Below are positions 1 through 10,094 of a stretch of DNA of 35,166 nt, piece after piece. The DNA is taken from positions 1-35,166 of the forward strand of contig JBMGUZ010000023.1 in NCBI GenBank assembly GCA_051530055.1, written 5' to 3'. The DNA comes from Neoechinorhynchus agilis. Lineage: Eukaryota; Acanthocephala. Numbering within the stretch: position 1 is the first letter of the stretch; every line of letters begins with the position of its first letter. Under the pieces are notes generated by a model. The model saw only the letters and a program-made list of their open reading frames with translations, was not told the DNA's origin and did not search any database. The position numbers and the translations under genes were made by a program.

Positions 1-876
1 ATTCTCAACTTTCGGACGAATTGACGTCATTGAAACCATATCGATTATATAACGTTATGTTTTTTGATGTTTTGTGCGTGCGCGATATATATTAAAAAAA
101 CCTAGATATTCATGTAACCTCAAAAACGTTCCTTTTTCGATCCCTACGTTGTCTGGGATAAGCGTGATCATCATACCCACGCCTTTGCCGCATGTGTCAA
201 TTCTCTTATCTCGCAAAACCGCTCTACCATCTTTGGCCCGACCCCTCGATTGCAATGGGCTCTTTGTTAAATCTAATAGAATTTGCGATGAAGGCCTCCA
301 TGGTTCTCGCCTCTTCTATGAAGAAGCCTTCCAAGTTAATGAATTAGACTACCATTCTGGTACAATTGAGACGGATTCTTTTCAGTCGGAGAGGTTGATA
401 GATCCGACAAAATCAGGCATAGGCGATCAACTGTTATATGATAGAATGTGGTTTTGGAGAAAATTCTCAACTTTCGGACGAATTGACGTCATTGAAACCA
501 TATCGATTATATAACGTTATGTGTTTTGATGTGTTGTTCGTGCGCGATATATATTAAAAAACCTAGATATTCATGTAACCTCAAAAACGTTCCTTTTTCG
601 ATCCCTACGTTGTCTGGGATAAGCGTGATCATCATACCCACGCCTTTGCCGCATGTGTCAATTCTCTTATCGCGCAAAACCGCTCTACCATCTTTGGCCC
701 GACCCCTCGATTGCAATGGGCTCTTTGTTAAATCTAATAGAATTTGCGATGAAGGCCTCCATGGTTCTCGCCTCTTCTATGAAGAAGCCTTCCAAGTTAA
801 TTAATTAGGCTACCATTCTGGTACAATTGAGAAGGATTCTTTTCAGTCGGAGAGGTTGATAGATCCGACAAAATCA
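1..876. repeat. 462-bp tandem repeat, about 1.9 copies
   Basis: The sequence starting at position 1 recurs at position 463, giving a 462-bp period. Positions 1-57 are the tail of one unit, 58-519 a full unit, and 520 to about 876 a third unit that stops short. Copies differ by only a few substitutions and small indels, so the duplication is recent. Both strands have frames of 66-146 codons inside the repeat, but these repeat with the unit and match no family I know. The repeat probably continues to the left of the window. Confidence 0.9.
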
Positions 877-1424
877 ATAATAAAAAGCTTAAATGAACAT
901 TTTAAGCTCCAAGAGTTAGTTTTTGCTATTGAAGTTAAAAAATATTTTTGACGCAGACTCATATAATTCACAGTGTAATTTATATTCATTACAAGGTAAC
1001 AGAGGAAAAAGCAAAATAAAATGCGAAATGTAGTATGAACCGATTGTTTTAAAGTTGCAGTCTTTTGAAGACGAATAATTACTTGGGAACCGTAATTATC
1101 AGAAAATGCAACTTGCTAAAGTTTGGGATTTGTAATCTCAGCTAATAATTAAACTGTTGCAGCTGATTGAAGAATAGTAGTTGAGCGCCGATGTTCAATT
1201 GTACGATTTTATTTTGATGGAAAACGATGCGGGCAATTTTTTTATGAGGAATTTAAAGGGAACAGCAACAATTTTATAACCAAGAAGGAATGTAAGCTTA
1301 ATTGTCACTTGGGATTTATGAAGGGCGGTTATGACTTTTCATAAAGGAGCTTTATTAATATTCTTGCTGTTTCCGATTTTACGAAGAAATCGAGAAATGG
1401 GCAATGGTTATGAAGAACGTGAGA
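877..1424. other. Intergenic AT-rich spacer
   Basis: No frame, repeat or RNA gene that I can support lies between the 462-bp repeat and the LINE fragment. Confidence 0.5.
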
Positions 1425-1429
1425 AAAAA

Positions 1430-2012
1430 TCACCAGCGTCCGCAAAATCTTAGCTTCTCTCCTCCCTCGGCTATTGCTACAACGCTAGCAGGATTGCCTC
1501 GTTGTACAGCGAGCGAGATATTTTGTCGCAGGAATACAACTGCTCGTGCGTCGCCGGTCGTTTCTCTCAATATCTTCGAGAGATCCTGGAGCAGAGTGAG
1601 TGCCGAGCTGTCAAGCGCTCCATACGTCTCTACACCAAAGGGGACAAAATAGTGGGCCCTTACTGAATCCCTATATTTTCGTACCTTCCTCGCTTCTGCT
1701 GCACTGGCTGCACCTCCATCGATTTCGAGAGAATAGGGAATGTTGCTTACTGCGAGGGACGTAGCGTCCCAAAGAAGGCACCTGCCTTCCCGCCACGAAA
1801 AGACCGAAATTCCGTCAGGTCGACGACGGTCTAGTCGACAAAGATGGACGGGTTCCAAGATGTTGGGGAAGTTCGCCGTTCTCAACGTCGGAGAAATTAC
1901 GCTATTGATCCCAGAATGGCATGAAAACCTTCATCCTGACTTTCGGCAAACGAGACCGTGCCGCCGGAAAGCATCAACCAAAGACCCATATTGACAGCGA
2001 CGGGGCCATCGC
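1430..2012 (-). mobile_element. LINE 3' fragment: restriction-like endonuclease (RLE) C-terminus, copy 1
   Basis: An open frame of 151 codons (1885-1430) matches the C-terminal part of RLE-bearing non-LTR retrotransposons common in invertebrates. It contains RRPDG followed by LLWDAT, a PD...D-type nuclease core, then EARKVRKY, then YFVPFGVETYGAL, FLRQNISLAVQRGNPASV and a terminal FCGRW stop. DNA similarity to the copy at 23.4-24.2 kb continues upstream to about 2012, covering part of the CCHC knuckle, and then ends, which is typical 5' truncation. The reverse transcriptase is absent. Downstream of the stop codon the two copies share only a few bases, so the stop is nearly at the 3' boundary of the element. 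Its G+C is clearly above the flanks. Confidence 0.85.
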
Positions 2013-2155
2013 GCCCGTTCGATCGATAACGGGCGAACAGGTGTGTGTGTCGTCATTTCAGATCTACCATTCTTTCGTGTTTACTCTCATTTGTACGCTC
2101 GCTGCTTTACTTGAAGTGTGCGGACGCGAGCCAATAAAAGTTACTTTTGTCTTCC

Positions 2156-2612
2156 TCACAAAACAAGAATCGATGGCGAGTCAGGTTGTAACCACTGGTG
2201 GCGGCGGTGGGATGCTCGACAAAATAATTCTTGTCGTTTCTGGCTAAGCTTCTTCAATAAATTAACGCGCTCTTCTTTGAGGCCACAAAGATCTTTTCCC
2301 ATTTCTTGGAGATCATCAACAAAACATGCAACTTTATTTTCATGAATCTTTATAAGATTTAAAACGGGACTTATTAAATTTTTCGATAAGTTGGTTTTTA
2401 TTTGATTTGTCTTCAAAAGATGACATTAATTTCTCTTCTACTTCGGAATAAATCTCTTTCGTTATTTTGTTCCTCTCCTCAAATTCCTTCAGTTTCTTTT
2501 CTAGTGCCTTAAATCGCTCGTCTATTTTCGTCCTATCGTCATTATCCACTCGCTTCTCAAATCGATTCGGGAATCTTGGTGATGTTCTGTGGAAGTCGTT
2601 CTCAGTCAGCAT
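2156..2612 (-). CDS. Small coiled-coil protein, probably two exons
   Basis: Frame 1 starts at the ATG at 2612 and is rich in Lys and Glu with heptad spacing (FKALEKKLKEFEERN). A second overlapping frame (stop at 2156) continues the coiled coil (GLKEERVNLLKKLSQKRQEL). A 55-bp intron beginning GTCATC and ending AATAAG joins them in frame, replacing codon 76 onward of frame 1; this splice is my inference. The start ATG directly follows TTTTAATTTTAG, a good 3' splice site. The product would be about 130 aa, soluble, with no signal peptide or membrane segment. I do not recognise the family; small BLOC-1-type or kinetochore subunits look similar, but nothing diagnostic is visible. Confidence 0.5.
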
Positions 2613-2639
2613 CTAAAATTAAAATGACAAATTTTGTGA

Positions 2640-4400
2640 TCTATAATTTTTACAACACGTTTCTTTGATGGAATAGAAGAAGTTCGTGACTTTAAGACAG
2701 CAATGAAATTATTATTTCAACATTGCAGTGGCACGTTTCACATTTCTATATGAATTTGGCAGCAATCGAAAAAAAATTGACCTTAAAAATCAATTTAGTT
2801 TGTCGAACAAGTCATTTTTGTTGTCCAATTTTTTGTCGTTCAATTTTACCGGAAATTGTTTCTAAAAATAGAAATAACTCTAATTTAGGCGGATTTCTTG
2901 TAATATTCAAAAATTCGAAGCCTGGAGTTGCTTTAAATAACTTTTGTACTATTTTCGAGTTTTAATTTAGTTTTTTTCGTCTAACCTGCTCATTTCGATA
3001 AAAAAATTATTTTGAACCAGCGATATTCGAGCAGTAGGAATTATTCAAAAGGCTTTTGAGATGATGCTCAATTTTTTATAATGCTTAGAGAAAATAACAA
3101 TAACAGTTAAATCGGAGGTACAAAAATTTTTATTCCGTAGGTTAGAATTTCTCTTTAGGACTGAATTTTCTCTGCTTCCTTTCAAACCTTTATTCCGCTA
3201 AGATCTTCATTGGATTTTGTGGAATATTCTTTTGGTCTGAATCACGAATTATTGGGCGAAAGTCTAGCGTAAAAAATCGAACAGAAATTGAACAATTTAA
3301 ATGAGGAGTCTTTTAAAAAAGATGAAATATTCCATCAGCAACTATTGAGGAGAGAAAAATTGATTAAACAATTACATTTTTCTATCTAACGTTTTTAATG
3401 ATCTATGCCTTAAACATAAATATGTTTTCGATAATTATTTTTTGTCTCAACTTCAATTTAATTGTTTATTTCGCTCAAAAAAGTAGCAATATCAAGATTA
3501 TCACTAAATTGTATTACTTCTCATCATTTTTTATTCCATTAGATCGTCTCCTTTTATTACTTTACTTCATGTTCACACGAAAACTGTAAAATTTTCGACA
3601 AAAGTCGATGACATACGAAATATTCAAAAACCTTGGTAAAGACAGGAGCGAAATTACCATTTCGATATGTTCTTGATTAGTGCATTTATTCAAGATCGAA
3701 GATACAACGAAATTTTTTTGATTTGTTTAAGCAAAACAATCTTATTTGTTAATAACGCATAAATATTAAAGCAGTGAGTTCTAAACATTTGGAATGGACA
3801 TAATGAAAGCCATTAATTTTTTTATTTACCGTTCCAATGGACGTTCGCCTTCAACGATTAAAATGCTACTAAAACCCGCTGATCAATAAACAGGCACTCA
3901 ATAGTCATTTTATTCACAAGAATTTATTTTCCTTGGCAGTCTTAAAAATGAGGATTCAATTTTCCTGCGTTATTCTTTTTCTCGAAGTCAAAAGTAATTT
4001 CGTTCAAATTATTTCAAATTTATTCGGTCAATTTCAAACCTATTTATTAATTCTCTACATTCAATGTCTACGGAGCCTTCCTTTTCCTGTCGACTTCCTC
4101 GTCCACAGGAGCCGATCTTTTCCGCGGTTTTGTGTGACCAAAAGAATATTAAACTGCCGCATTCGATTATATTAGAAGGCACTTCGGTTTCCGCCAATGA
4201 GAGAAACGGAGAACCATAAATAGCATCGTGCATTGGGCATTATTCTGAACAGCAAGCGCGGAGTGTTATGGAAAAACTGCGCTTTTGCTCTAAACGAAGA
4301 AATTTTTGTTTTTAAAAGTCCCGATTTTTGTAGCGAAGAGCATGTAAGAAATTTAAACCATCTTGGATAAAATGGAAGCTCAATCGGTATTTGTTTTAGA
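2640..4400. other. AT-rich intergenic region
   Basis: Only short frames occur (60-95 codons, several without an ATG), on both strands, with no family motif. The predicted peptides are Phe/Ile/Lys-rich, as expected from AT-rich noncoding DNA. No repeat structure was seen. Confidence 0.4.
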
Positions 4401-4467
4401 GTAATCTTTGAAATGGTTTTAAGTTTATGAGTGCTGTGAACTCGAGTTGTAGGCAAAAAATCTGTTC

Positions 4468-4755
4468 TTGATTCGTTACAAAATCAGTAATAAAAATTTG
4501 AATAATAATCGAAATGCCGCAGCGCTCAGAGATATCCGAGAAGGGCCATCCGAAGAAGTTGTTGATAAAGAGCAAGGATTTTATGAACAATGTTACAATG
4601 TTTTTCACAAAAAGGCGTTCCCATTCTATGAAACAATCGACTATATGCGGGATTTTTGCAATATAATTGGAATTCAAGCCAGAAAAACTTTCCTGATTTC
4701 AAGGAAACACTCGACGAATTGTTGCGGCGAAAGTGTGATTGTTAATGCGATTTAG
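4468..4755 (+). CDS. Uncertain open frame, possible exon
   Basis: This frame of 95 codons has no ATG near its 5' end. Its composition (mixed charged and aromatic residues, with DIREGPSEEVVDKEQGFYEQ in the middle and KTFLISRKHSTNCCGES near the end) is more protein-like than the other frames around it. No domain is recognised and no clear splice pair was found. It may be an exon remnant or chance. Confidence 0.15.
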   Translation: MIRYKISNKNLNNNRNAAALRDIREGPSEEVVDKEQGFYEQCYNVFHKKAFPFYETIDYMRDFCNIIGIQARKTFLISRKHSTNCCGESVIVNAI

Positions 4756-5472
4756 AAACAATTGAAACGGGGAAAACAAGGGAGCAAACTTATATGAGCT
4801 TTTATATTTACATTCAAGCGATAGGAAGACCAAATCTGTGTTTATAAGTAAAAATTAGATGTTTCAAAGAATCTAAAAATAAATGTATAAGCATTTTGTA
4901 TCGAAAATAGACAAGTCTTGATTTTCAGAGGCTACGAGGTTAAGAAAAAATTAACTGGACGGAACATGGATTTGTAACGAACAAATTTAAACAAAGCATT
5001 GCAATCGCTTTAATCGGTGTCGCCGAAACGTGATTTCTGTCTGGTGCTCTGAATGTTAAAGTGAAGAAACTCATTGAGGCGCAAGGAAACGACGGACGTA
5101 ATTATGAATTTCTCAGCAGCTTTGCGATATGGTCATGCTCTCCCTAAAAATTCCTTTCTGTGATGGGACCCTTCAATCAAATCCTCAACGAGAGAATAAG
5201 CGAAATTTTCAAAATGCTTGGTTTGTACTTTTGGTAAAATTCAACGTTTTTAAATGTTCATACAAATTTCATCGTCGCACTTTAATTTTTTAATCATTTT
5301 AAAGATTTCAAACTCTCTGAAATAATCTGCCTGTTGATTATCAAGAACATAATAATCGAAATTATAGCAGCGATTTTATATTTATGAGGCGCTAAAACGG
5401 AATAAAAACATGTAATTAAAGCCAGAATTCGATAATCCAACTTTAACGTAAGACTCAAAACTGTGTAATAAT

Positions 5473-5478
5473 TTTATT
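5473..5478 (-). terminator. Poly(A) signal of Tudor copy 1
   Basis: AATAAA on the minus strand, about 60 bp downstream of the stop codon at 5540. The same signal is conserved in copy 2. Confidence 0.55.
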
Positions 5479-5539
5479 TACAGAAAACACAGAAACTCTT
5501 GCAGCGTTTTAAGCAGCATTAAAAATCGAACAAACTCGC

Positions 5540-6711
5540 CTAGTTGTTCAGTTGCGAGTCGTCCATTGTATTGGCGTCTTCGCCATTTTGTTCATTCGTT
5601 GTATCCACTGATTCTTCGTTTGATTTTTCAAAGACCAACAAATGCGATAAAGATTTTTCCAATGGTTTCAATCCATACGACTTTTTAATCGATAGCTTCA
5701 CCACAAATGATTGTCGCGAAACGTCGTAGCCAATAATCTTTGCGATTAGTCGTTCCTTTTGTGCGAATCGAGTGTCCATTTGCCGAAACCGATACTCTAA
5801 CGGTCCTTGAGCCATTTCTTTAGTTGAACATCCATCCAAATGACACTTAAAAATCGTCTTTCGAATAGCGAGTATCGATGGGGAAGCAACGTAGCACATT
5901 AATTTAGAAACAAACCGTATCTTTCCGGAATCTACTTCTTCGACAAGAAATCTATGACCCTGGTCCTCCAGGATCTTTACTCTTTTGAATGATTTATCGG
6001 AATCTTTGACGAGACAATAATGGCCAGGATAAAGTTCTCTCGATACCTCCTCAGCATGACGTCCATTTAAATTAATCAATTCTCGATTCAGATAAGTTCG
6101 CCATTCCTGGACCATTGGGTTATAAAAATATTTTCAATGTTGCAGAAGTGCACCAGCTTATAAATAATTTCGATATTAATCAAATATTTGCCGTCCTCGT
6201 CCTTTCTTATAAAATCACAAAAGACAGTCCCTTCAAATGCTGCCTCAGGAACTTGTGAGTGGTTTTGATTTGCAAGTACGGAATTGCCATCTTGGTTTTC
6301 CAATTTCAGTTTACATGGAAGGGCCAGCCTTGGAATGGAGTTGAAGATTCTTTTAACCGGTCGTAGATTTACTAATGGAAGCCACTCTTGGTGACCGTAA
6401 TCAATGTAAAAGACTTTGAATGAAGATGTCAGAATATTCACTTCTGTAATTTGACCTCGGTACCACTTTCCGTCCACAAGGGACTTGCCAATACATTTGG
6501 AATTAAGACCATACACAAGAAATTGATTGAAACGAAGAGATTCATAAACATTTCGTAGACCGATCTCAAGATCCAATCGATTTTTGAAGATTAAATTTGG
6601 TAGAAGGTAAATATTTTGAGTATTATCCATGTAACTGACTTGACAATAGACTGAATCTTGTAGAGAAACTATAAACTGCGGGTAATCCGCTGGAGGTACA
6701 AAAGTGCTCAT
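5540..6711 (-). pseudogene. Two-domain extended Tudor protein, copy 1 (frameshifted)
   Basis: The reading runs from ATG 6711 to stop 5540, but one base is missing near 6115 relative to copy 2, splitting it into 207- and 191-codon frames. Module 1 (about residues 60-140) has a Tudor core with DGKWYRG and VFYIDYGHQEW, followed by the LRPV and IPRLALPCKL strands typical of extended Tudor domains that bind symmetrically dimethylated arginine on PIWI proteins. The usual Asn after DYG is His. Module 2 (YPGHYCLVKDSD onward) keeps the fold pattern but has EVDSGKIRF in place of FxDYGN, so it lacks the aromatic cage. The C-terminus is acidic (ESVDTTNEQNGEDANTMDD). Unless the frameshift is an assembly error, this copy makes only module 1. 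Confidence 0.75.
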
Positions 6712-6849
6712 TATTGATGATTTTCTGTAAGAATAATTTTAGTCAAGAAGCCGATCTAACTGTATACTTTCAAAGATAGAAGCAATATAAAGCTTTTGAG
6801 TGAAAAGAATTAGGGGGGTACTCTATCTTGCTAAGCGTTATAAAATTTC

Positions 6850-6859
6850 AGCCAATCAG
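6850..6859 (+). promoter_or_regulatory. CCAAT box upstream of Tudor copy 1
   Basis: AGCCAATCAG fits the NF-Y consensus RRCCAATSRG exactly and lies about 140 bp upstream of the start codon at 6711. The same box recurs at the same place in unit 2. An inverse copy is at 7243-7252 (and 9575-9584), further upstream in the unit. Confidence 0.45.
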
Positions 6860-7802
6860 CGTGTGCATAACAGCGGGGCACCGGTATAAAATAGGAAATA
6901 AACCCTAAAAATAATTAATCATCACGTGCCGCTTTTTTTAACCGTGTAATGGACGCTTTATCTTTGAATTTAATTATATATTTTGTTTGAATTACTAATT
7001 TGTTTTACACCCTTTGGATTTTTATATCATCACCAGGTTGTTATTTTAAGCGATTTCTGTAGAAGTTATTTAAATTATCATTTTATTTAATTATTTGCTC
7101 AAATGGTGCATATAAATTGCTTTCTTTATTTTTAAGGGTAAGTATCAATTTCAATAGTGAGAATAAATGGCATGAGACTCTTATCTTAAATGTGTGATTT
7201 TGTTTCTCATTTTTAAAACGGTCTCCAGCTGTGAATTGCATGCTGATTGGCTTAATTTTCAATATGGCAAGCAATAATCCTCAAAAAAAATTAACTGGAC
7301 GAAACATGGATTTGTAACGAACAAATTTAAAAGCATTGCGATAGCTTTAATCGGTGTCGCCGAAACGTGATTTCTGTCTGGTGCTCTGAAGTGAAGAAAC
7401 TCATTGAGGCGCAAGGAAACGACGGACGTAATTATGAATTTCTCAGCAGCTTTGCGATATGGTCCTGCTCTCCCTAAAAATTCCTTTCTGTGATGGGACC
7501 CTTCAATCAAATCCTCAACGAGAGAATAAGCGAAATTTTCAAAATGCTTGGTTTGTGCTTTTGGTAAAATTCAACGTTTTTAAATGTTCATACAAGTTTC
7601 ATCGTCGCTCTCTAATTTTTTAATCATTTTAAAGATTTCAAACTCTCTGAAATAATCTGCCTGTTGATTATCAAGAACATAATAATCGAAATTATAGCAG
7701 CGATTTTATATTTATGAGGCGCTAAAACGGAATAAAAACATGTAATTAAAGCCAGAATTCGATAATCCAACTTTAACGTAAGACTCAAAACTGTGTAATA
7801 AT

Positions 7803-7808
7803 TTTATT
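7803..7808 (-). terminator. Poly(A) signal of Tudor copy 2
   Basis: AATAAA on the minus strand, about 60 bp beyond the stop position at 7870; identical context to copy 1. Confidence 0.5.
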
Positions 7809-7869
7809 TACAGAAAACACAGAAACTCTTGCAGCGTTTTAAGCAGCATTAAAACTCGAACAAACTCGC

Positions 7870-9043
7870 CTAGTTGTTCAGTTGCGAGTCGTCCATTGTA
7901 TTGGCGTCTTCGCCATTTTGTTCATTCGTTGTATCCACTGATTCTTCGTTTGATTTTTCAAAGACCAACAAATGCGATAAAGATTTTTCCAATGGTTTCA
8001 ATCCATACGACTTTTTAATCGATAGCTTCACCACAAATGATTGTCGCGAAACGTCGTAGCCAATAATCTATGGCGATTAGTCGTTCCTTTTGTGCGAATC
8101 GAGTGTCCATTTGCCGAAACCGATACTCTAACGGTCCTTGAGCCATTTCTTTAGTTGAACACCCATCCAAATGACACTTAAAAATCGTCTTTCGAATAGC
8201 GAGTATCGATGGAGAAGCAACGTAGCATATTAATTTAGAAACAAACCGTATCTTTCCGGAATCTACTTCTTCGACAAGAAATCTATGACCCTGGTCCTCC
8301 AGGATCTTTACTCTTTTGAATGATTTATCGGAATCTTTGACGAGACAATAATGGCCAGGATAAAGTTCTCTCGATACCTCCTCAGCGTGACGTCCATTTG
8401 AATTAATTAATTCTCGATTCAGATAAGTTCGCCATTCCTGGACAAATTGGGTTATAAAAATATTTTCAATGTTGCAGAAGTGAACCAGCTTATAAATAAT
8501 TTCGATATTAATCAAATATTTGCCGTCCTCGTCCTTTCTCATAAAATCACAAAAGACATTCCCTTCAAACGCTGCCTCGGGAACTTGTGAGTAGTTTTGA
8601 TTTGCAAGTACGGAATTGCCATCTTGGTTTTCCAATTTCAATTTACATGGAAGGGCCAGCCTTGGAATGGAGTTGAAGATTCTTTTAACCGGTCGTAGAT
8701 TTACCAATGGAAGCCACTCTTGGTGACCGTAATCAATGTAAAAGACTTTGAATGAAGATGTCAGAATATTCACTTCTGTAATTTGACCCCGGTACCACTG
8801 TCCGTCCACAAGGGACTTGCCAATACATTTGGAATTAAGACCATACACAAGAAATTGATTGAAACGAAGAGATTCATAAACATTTCGTAGACCGATCTCA
8901 AGATCCAATCGATTTTTGAAGATTAAATTTGGTAGAAGGTAAATATTTTGAGTATTATCCATGTAACTGACTTGACAATAGACTGAATCTTGTAGAGAAA
9001 CTATAAACTGCGGGTAATCCGCTGGAGGTACAAAAGTGCTCAT
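7870..9043 (-). CDS. Two-domain extended Tudor protein, copy 2 (late frameshift)
   Basis: From ATG 9043 the frame is open for 342 codons, ending at 8015. It spans all of module 1 and most of module 2, including the stretch that is broken in copy 1. One extra base near 8070 relative to copy 1 shifts the frame after QKERLIA; the ancestral C-terminal ~60 residues remain in another frame down to 7870. The protein as read would keep the sDMA-binding-type module 1 (VFYIDYGH core) and end in an unrelated 16-residue tail. The start lies 18 bases after a 3' splice-site motif (CTACAG). Amino-acid differences from copy 1 include K82Q, H151Y and T162N. The role is probably in the piRNA/germ-granule pathway, as for other eTud proteins. 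Confidence 0.75.
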
Positions 9044-9181
9044 TATTGATGATTTTCTGTAGGAATAATTTTAGTCAAGAAGCCGATCTAACTGTATACT
9101 TTCAAAGATAGAAGCAATATAAAGCTTTTGAGTGAAAAGAATAAAGGGGATACTTTATCTTGCTAAGCGTTATAAAATTTC

Positions 9182-9191
9182 AGCCAATCAG
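9182..9191 (+). promoter_or_regulatory. CCAAT box upstream of Tudor copy 2
   Basis: AGCCAATCAG, about 140 bp upstream of ATG 9043, duplicated with unit 2. Confidence 0.45.
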
Positions 9192-9755
9192 CGTGTGCAT
9201 TGCAGCGGAGCACAGGTGTAAAATAGGAAATAAACCCTAAAGATAATTAATCATCACGTGCCGCTTTTTTTAACAGTGTAATGGACGCTTTATCTTTGAA
9301 TTTAATTATATATTTTGTTTGAATTGCTAATTTGTTTTACACCCTTTGGATTTTTATATCATCACCAGGTTGTTATTTTAAGCGATTTCTGTAGAAGTTA
9401 TTTAAATTATCATTTTATTTAATTATTTGCTAAAATGGTGCGTATAAATTGCTTTCTTTATTTTTAAGGGTAAGTATCAATTTCAATAGTGAGAATAAAT
9501 GGCATGAGACTCTTATCTTAAATGTGTGATTTTGTTTCTCATTCTTAAAACGGCATCCAGCTGTGAATTGCATGCTGATTGGCTTAATTTTCAATATGGC
9601 ATGCAATAATCCTCAAAAAAAAATTAACTGGACGAAACATGGATTTGTAACGAACAAATTTAAAAGAAGCATTGCGATAGCTTTAATCGGTGTCGCCGAA
9701 ACGTGATTTCTGTCTGGTGCTCTGAATGTTAAAGTGAAGAAACTCATTGAACGTT

Positions 9756-10094
9756 AGGAAACGATGCTGCTCCGAGACTTAGACTTTCGAGGAAGATAAA
9801 AGAAGTCTCGCTAAATTACGACACTTCAAACTCACGAAAAAATAGAGAAACTCAACGTCGCAATGTACGAAATAAAGAGAAGACTTTATATAAATGATTA
9901 TTACGTTTGATGAAGTTCAAATCAAAGTGATTTTGGAAACATTTTAACGCTGAAAAACTTTGTGAGTGGATTTCGATGTTTTCGCCGCAACAAAACTAAA
10001 AAAGTGACTAACAGCTTTAAGCCGAAGACAGCGATTAAGTTCGTTACAAATCGCGCAAGTTGATGGCCATAACATCCAATAAACACTGTGAGCT
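9756..10094. other. Spacer between Tudor array and SETDB1-like gene
   Basis: No gene or repeat seen. It begins where the third, partial duplication unit diverges and ends at the stop codon of the SETDB1-like gene. Confidence 0.4.

Larger units (their letters stand above)
4951..9755. repeat. 2.34-kb tandem segmental duplication, two full units plus the start of a third
   Basis: The marker TTAACTGGACG[A/G]AACATGG occurs at 4951, 7291 and 9624, so the units are 2340 and 2333 bp. Each unit holds a 3' spacer, one Tudor gene on the minus strand, its promoter and the upstream sequence. A third partial unit (9624 to about 9755) ends where the sequence diverges after GAAACTCATTGA. The units differ by a few percent, mostly single substitutions and a few small indels. 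Each junction carries a run of 6-9 A just before the marker. Confidence 0.95.

Noticed and set aside
55-804. Frames of 66-146 codons in the 462-bp repeat
   Set aside because: Equal-quality frames exist on both strands and follow the repeat period; no motif is recognised.
4172-4677. Overlapping minus-strand frames of 93-94 codons
   Set aside because: Shadow of the slightly better plus-strand frame at 4468-4755; no family motif.
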